Shown piece by piece: positions 5,177-6,117 of a stretch of 6,117 nt of DNA; the stretch's first letter is position 1; every line of letters begins with the position of its first letter. The position numbers were made by a program, and so were the translations under genes. The notes under the pieces are model-generated. The model had not been told where the DNA came from. It did not search any database and saw only the letters and a list, made by a program, of their open reading frames with translations. Source of the DNA: Elusimicrobiota bacterium (GTDB lineage Bacteria > Elusimicrobiota > Elusimicrobia > UBA1565 > UBA9628); assembly GCA_023249695.1 (NCBI GenBank), contig JAHFCD010000031.1:4393-10509 (forward strand). Reading direction: 5' to 3'.

Positions 5177-6117
5177 TTAATCCTCGCCCTGATCCTTCGT
5201 GAAGGCCGCCTGGCCGTCGTACTTGAAGAGCTTCTCGACGTGCACCCACGGCGCCAGGGCGCCGACGCGCAGGAGAAGCTCGGCGATGTCCTTGTCGGAT
5301 AGGGTGTTCCCGTGGTGGTCGACCTTGAAGCGCAGCCGCGCGCAGTCCACCGGGTCGGACTCGATGCCGAGCGTGTTCGGGTACACCTTGGTTCCGCGAT
5401 TGGAGATCTGGGCCAGGCGCACGTGCAGCCCTTCCGTGACCTTCTCGCACGCGGGGCCGAGCACCGCCGGATCGATCGCGGTGGCGACGAAGATGTCCAC
5501 GCCCATCGCGCGCTGTTCCTTCGCGGTGACCATGACGGCGTCGTGCGACACGACGGGCATCTTCACGCGCTTGTACTCGCGTCGCGGGTACGCCTTCGGC
5601 GCGGAGCCGAGGTTTGAGATCACGGCCTTCGTGAACGCCTGCGTGCCCGAGGGTTCGCGGCCGCCTCCGGCCATGTCGGCCGTAAGGACTTTTCCGTCCT
5701 CGAGCGTGGCGAGCAGGGCGTTCTCGACGGAATCCGCCGCCTTCATCTCGCCGAGGTGGCGCAGCATCAGCACCGAGCTGTGCAGCAGCGCGGTCGGGTT
5801 GGCCATGTCCTTGCCCGCGATCTGCGGCGCGGAGCCGTGCACGGCTTCGAAGATGGAGGCGCCGTCGCCGAGGTTGGCCGACGGCGCGAAGCCGAGGCCG
5901 CCGATCAGGGCCGAGGCGAGGTCGGACAGGATGTCGCCGTTCATGTTCGTCATCACGAGCACGTCGAACTGCTCGGGGCGCATGACCAGCTGATGCGCGC
6001 AATTGTCCACGATCTGGTGCTCGGAGGCGATCTCCGGGTAGTCCTTGGCGACCTCTTCGAAGACGCGCTTGAACAGCCCTTCCGTGAACTTGAGAATATT
6101 GGCCTTCGTCGCGCAGG
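5177..6117 (-). CDS. icd: Isocitrate dehydrogenase, Thermus-type with C-terminal domain (5' end outside window)
   Basis: The frame is open through the right edge; the GTG at 6010 is internal. The 312 visible residues are the C-terminal part of a decarboxylating isocitrate dehydrogenase, which turns isocitrate into 2-oxoglutarate in the TCA cycle in the cytoplasm. Catalytic and metal-binding residues are present: K4 in KANILKFTEG (E. coli K230), D37 in IVDN, and D61 and D65 in NMNGDILSD. The nucleotide loop reads HGSAPQIAGKDMANP. After the core (to about 170) comes a domain of about 140 residues with ISNRGTKVYPNTLG and the ending AFTKDQGED. It matches the C-terminal extension of the Thermus thermophilus enzyme as I recall it, and E. 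coli isocitrate dehydrogenase lacks it. At Q98, I99 and A105 the cofactor residues differ from the NADP type (K, Y, V in E. coli), so NAD use is plausible. Isopropylmalate dehydrogenase is ruled out by this C-terminal domain. Confidence 0.93.
   Translation of the reverse strand, partial: CATKANILKFTEGLFKRVFEEVAKDYPEIASEHQIVDNCAHQLVMRPEQFDVLVMTNMNGDILSDLASALIGGLGFAPSANLGDGASIFEAVHGSAPQIAGKDMANPTALLHSSVLMLRHLGEMKAADSVENALLATLEDGKVLTADMAGGGREPSGTQAFTKAVISNLGSAPKAYPRREYKRVKMPVVSHDAVMVTAKEQRAMGVDIFVATAIDPAVLGPACEKVTEGLHVRLAQISNRGTKVYPNTLGIESDPVDCARLRFKVDHHGNTLSDKDIAELLLRVGALAPWVHVEKLFKYDGQAAFTKDQGED

Noticed and set aside
5100..6002. A 300-codon minus-strand frame overlapping isocitrate dehydrogenase in another phase
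   Set aside because: Arg/Pro-rich translation without domains; the true frame shows clear isocitrate dehydrogenase motifs over the same bases.

Overview
The window is GC-rich bacterial DNA with dense coding on both strands and short gaps. It carries six protein genes: two cut by the window edges and four complete. The organism is probably Gram-negative, because a ClsC-type cardiolipin synthase and a flavoprotein with an Ala/Pro/Ser-rich, signal-like N-terminus are both present. That N-terminal style resembles exported proteins of high-GC Elusimicrobiota, but this is an impression and not a proof. No RNA gene, CRISPR array, insertion sequence or phage gene was seen.

Layout, left to right. (1) The C-terminal part of a two-HKD phospholipase D/cardiolipin synthase (+, 1-1035). 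(2) A questin oxidase-like protein (-, 1032-2036), convergent with the first gene; the two stop codons overlap. (3) A 75-bp divergent control region (2037-2111) with a very AT-rich core, candidate promoters for both directions and a short dyad. (4) An XRE-cupin regulator (+, 2112-2675), probably read from a leaderless or nearly leaderless mRNA. (5) A hemerythrin-fold protein (+, 2754-3332) with its own TATAAT box, a strong Shine-Dalgarno, a C-terminal membrane anchor and several missing iron ligands. (6) A strong terminator (3361-3392) that abuts the stop codon of the opposing gene. (7) A DAO-family FAD oxidoreductase (-, 3387-5081) with about 140 residues ahead of its FAD motif. (8) The C-terminal two-thirds or so of a Thermus-type isocitrate dehydrogenase (-, from 5177 through the right edge).

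The window does not form one obvious pathway. The most coherent unit is the divergent pair of questin oxidase-like enzyme and XRE-cupin regulator, where the regulator may sense a small molecule and control the enzyme and itself. The isocitrate dehydrogenase and FAD oxidoreductase genes lie in the same direction 95 bp apart and could be co-transcribed, although hairpins lie between them. The most unusual protein is the tail-anchored hemerythrin-like one: it keeps the fold signature but has Gln at two positions that are normally iron-binding His. The isocitrate dehydrogenase is notable for cofactor-site residues that lean towards NAD rather than NADP.
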